DNA from: an uncultured Bacteroidota bacterium
GTDB lineage: Bacteria > Bacteroidota > Bacteroidia > Chitinophagales > Chitinophagaceae
Length of the DNA: 7,449 nucleotides
Reading direction: 5' to 3'
Assembly (NCBI GenBank): GCA_903913355.1
Contig: CAIWKU010000151.1
Span: 1 to 7,449, forward strand
Shown: piece by piece, positions 5,659 through 7,449 of the stretch
Position numbering within the stretch: position 1 is the stretch's first letter
How the letters are laid out: every line of letters begins with the position of its first letter
Program-made: the position numbers and the translations under genes
The notes under the pieces: model-generated
Seen by the model: the letters and a program-made list of their open reading frames with translations, nothing else
Databases searched by the model: none
What the model was told of the DNA's origin: nothing

Positions 5659-7449
5659 CTAAAATTGAAAGCGAATACTTCCGAATATGCCGAAATCGTT
5701 GGTGTTTGATTTAAAAAGATTTGGGTTTATACCAGCCGGGATATTGCGTAAAGGAGCGCTTCGCCAAACCAAGTCAATCCTGAGTAGTTTAAAAATATTT
5801 TCAAATCCTGTTCCCACTTCACTATAAAAACCACCACGGAGAGATCGTAATTTATAGTCATTATAGTATTCAATCCTGTTCAATTGTTTGCTATTGTCAG
5901 AAAGATTACCCCAGACAGTTTTGAAATTCCAGAACTGGCGGATATTCGATTTGCGCATAAATGGGATGAGATTTAATAAACGCTTCTCAAAATTGTGTTC
6001 AATATTGATCCCTGCAAAATGATCGCTAACATATTCAAAACGGTTCATCAGGTTGAAGGACTGTTTATTATAATAATAGATTTCATTTCCCGGGTGAATC
6101 TCCAGAAGCATAAATGGTAAGGATTGACCCGTAAATATCTTACCCCCATATACCATATAGGTCAATTTTCCCCAGCCGGGAATTCTTGTGTTCTGTGTGA
6201 TGTTGGCATTTGTGCGTATATAATTGTAGTCTGATTGTAAGAAATTTTTGATACCCCATGCTGTTCTCAATTCGAAAGCGGGTAAATTACTTTTTAATTT
6301 TACCTCTTTCCGATGTTTTGAGAAAGTTCTTTCTCCGGGCGCATATCTGAATTTTACGCCCAGTTCACTGCTGGTGATACTTTCCTGTGATGAAGAACTG
6401 AAAAGAGAATTGGTGCTGGGAAGTGTGGTATAGGTTTTGTAACCGGTTCTGGTTAGAAATGGTTGTATTGAAAATTTGGTTTTCCATTCTTTAGTGAAAG
6501 CCAGTTTGATTTCATCTACTCCCAGAAATTTCTGCGGAACACCCGGGCGACGTATCAACTGGCTGAAAATATTATCGGTAGTAATATCTTCATCATTATA
6601 ACGGGTACGTCCATTGTCAAGATCATGTGTGTAGGCACCTAAAATAGTGATCCCTTTATCACCGGGAAGATGATAAGTAATATCTGTTCTGCCTTTAAAA
6701 GCATTATCACCAACCCCATAAGCAAGGTATCCATGAAGACGAATATATTTACTGAATTGTTCGGTGGTTCCCAGGTCAAACCGCATTCGGATCCGCTCCA
6801 ATTGGTTTCCGCTTATCCATTTATACCAGGGCCCAATTTCAATATTGCCATATTTCTGGTGACCATCAAAAATAAAATTGAGGGTTTTGGTATACCTGAT
6901 AAAAGCCGGGATGGTTTTGATGGTATCCATCATCCAATATACTTTCTGTTCATTATTACTCAATTCCTCATGCCTGTTACTATTCCAAAACCCCCTGTTT
7001 TTATCCCTGGCATTTTCAGCAACAGTTACCTCTTCTTTTTGCGAGTTGGTGTTTAATTTTTCTGTTATGGATGCGTCATTAATCAGTACATTCTTATAAG
7101 TGCTAGTTCTTCGGGCTATAAAAGATAATTTCTCTTTCCCGAATGGTGTAAAATCAATGATTGTTTTATCTTTCACGAACATCCAGGCACTATCCGGTCT
7201 CAGACCGAATTCCTGCACGATACTAAGCCTGTTAACGTAGTTAATATTGGCTGTTTGAGAAATGTTCATTGTGATTTTTTGGATACCCCAATTGCCGCCA
7301 TGTATCCAACAATCGCCGCTAAATGTATTTTCGCCTTCTCTTTTAGGAGTAAATAATAGATGGAGGTATCGTTGCCCCCCTATATATTGTGTATCAGCTC
7401 CTTTATAGTGATAATATTTATCTCCAATATCGCTTAAAGGGCTAATGGA
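5659..7449 (-). CDS. DUF5686-family outer-membrane beta-barrel protein (5' end off the right edge)
   Basis: The frame ends at 5659 and stays open through base 7449, giving 596 visible residues. The ATG at 7269 is internal: the 60 residues before it include GGQRYLHLLFTPKREGENTF and GDCWIHGGNWGIQKI, which continue the family's conserved strand pattern into MNISQTANINYVNRL. This matches DUF5686 proteins of Bacteroidota, usually about 800-850 residues with a signal peptide and a carboxypeptidase-regulatory-like domain at the N-terminus; both would lie outside the window. The rest alternates polar and hydrophobic residues with many Tyr, Phe and Arg, as in a barrel. The C-terminal stretch GGFYSEVGTGFENIFKLLRI and the final aromatic residue (SIRFQF) fit insertion by the BAM machinery. 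Its function is unknown; a TonB-dependent-like role is only analogy. No frameshift is seen. Confidence 0.88.
   Translation of the reverse strand, partial: SISPLSDIGDKYYHYKGADTQYIGGQRYLHLLFTPKREGENTFSGDCWIHGGNWGIQKITMNISQTANINYVNRLSIVQEFGLRPDSAWMFVKDKTIIDFTPFGKEKLSFIARRTSTYKNVLINDASITEKLNTNSQKEEVTVAENARDKNRGFWNSNRHEELSNNEQKVYWMMDTIKTIPAFIRYTKTLNFIFDGHQKYGNIEIGPWYKWISGNQLERIRMRFDLGTTEQFSKYIRLHGYLAYGVGDNAFKGRTDITYHLPGDKGITILGAYTHDLDNGRTRYNDEDITTDNIFSQLIRRPGVPQKFLGVDEIKLAFTKEWKTKFSIQPFLTRTGYKTYTTLPSTNSLFSSSSQESITSSELGVKFRYAPGERTFSKHRKEVKLKSNLPAFELRTAWGIKNFLQSDYNYIRTNANITQNTRIPGWGKLTYMVYGGKIFTGQSLPFMLLEIHPGNEIYYYNKQSFNLMNRFEYVSDHFAGINIEHNFEKRLLNLIPFMRKSNIRQFWNFKTVWGNLSDNSKQLNRIEYYNDYKLRSLRGGFYSEVGTGFENIFKLLRIDLVWRSAPLRNIPAGINPNLFKSNTNDFGIFGSIRFQF

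Noticed and set aside
6670..7056. Plus-strand open frame of 128 codons
   Set aside because: It lies within the DUF5686 gene on the opposite strand, and no family features or start signals are seen.

Overview
The window looks like chromosomal DNA from a member of the Bacteroidota, most likely Chitinophagaceae or a close relative. The reasons are: low-to-moderate GC; a DUF5686 outer-membrane protein, a family largely confined to this phylum; an ArgRS with the local signature NTNKPLHLGHLRNN; very few Shine-Dalgarno sequences; and promoter-like boxes that fit the phylum's -7 consensus TAnnTTTG. No insertion sequence, prophage, CRISPR array or resistance module is visible. The region reads as ordinary core and envelope gene content rather than an accessory island.

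Layout, left to right: (1) the N-terminal part of a DUF2130-like coiled-coil protein, minus strand, running off the left edge; (2) a small orphan lipoprotein, minus strand; (3) a tRNA-Leu(GAG) gene, minus strand, followed by its own strong Rho-independent terminator; (4) argS, arginyl-tRNA synthetase, minus strand; (5) a GtrA-family four-helix membrane protein, the only plus-strand gene, divergent from argS; (6) a secreted right-handed parallel beta-helix protein, minus strand, convergent with gtrA; (7) a DUF5686 beta-barrel protein, minus strand, whose frame stays open to the right edge, so its true start lies outside the window.

How the genes may relate: argS and tRNA-Leu both belong to translation but appear to be separate units, each with the same ten-base promoter-like sequence upstream. 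The GtrA protein, the exported beta-helix protein and the DUF5686 barrel are all envelope or surface functions and lie side by side, but nothing in the sequence proves a shared pathway. The lipoprotein and the DUF2130-like protein have no known partners here. All gaps between genes are under 150 bases; those holding something recognisable are listed. I do not see strong evidence for a new biological system. The most useful points are the wrong internal start of the DUF5686 gene, the compact tRNA transcription unit, and unusual loops in the beta-helix protein.
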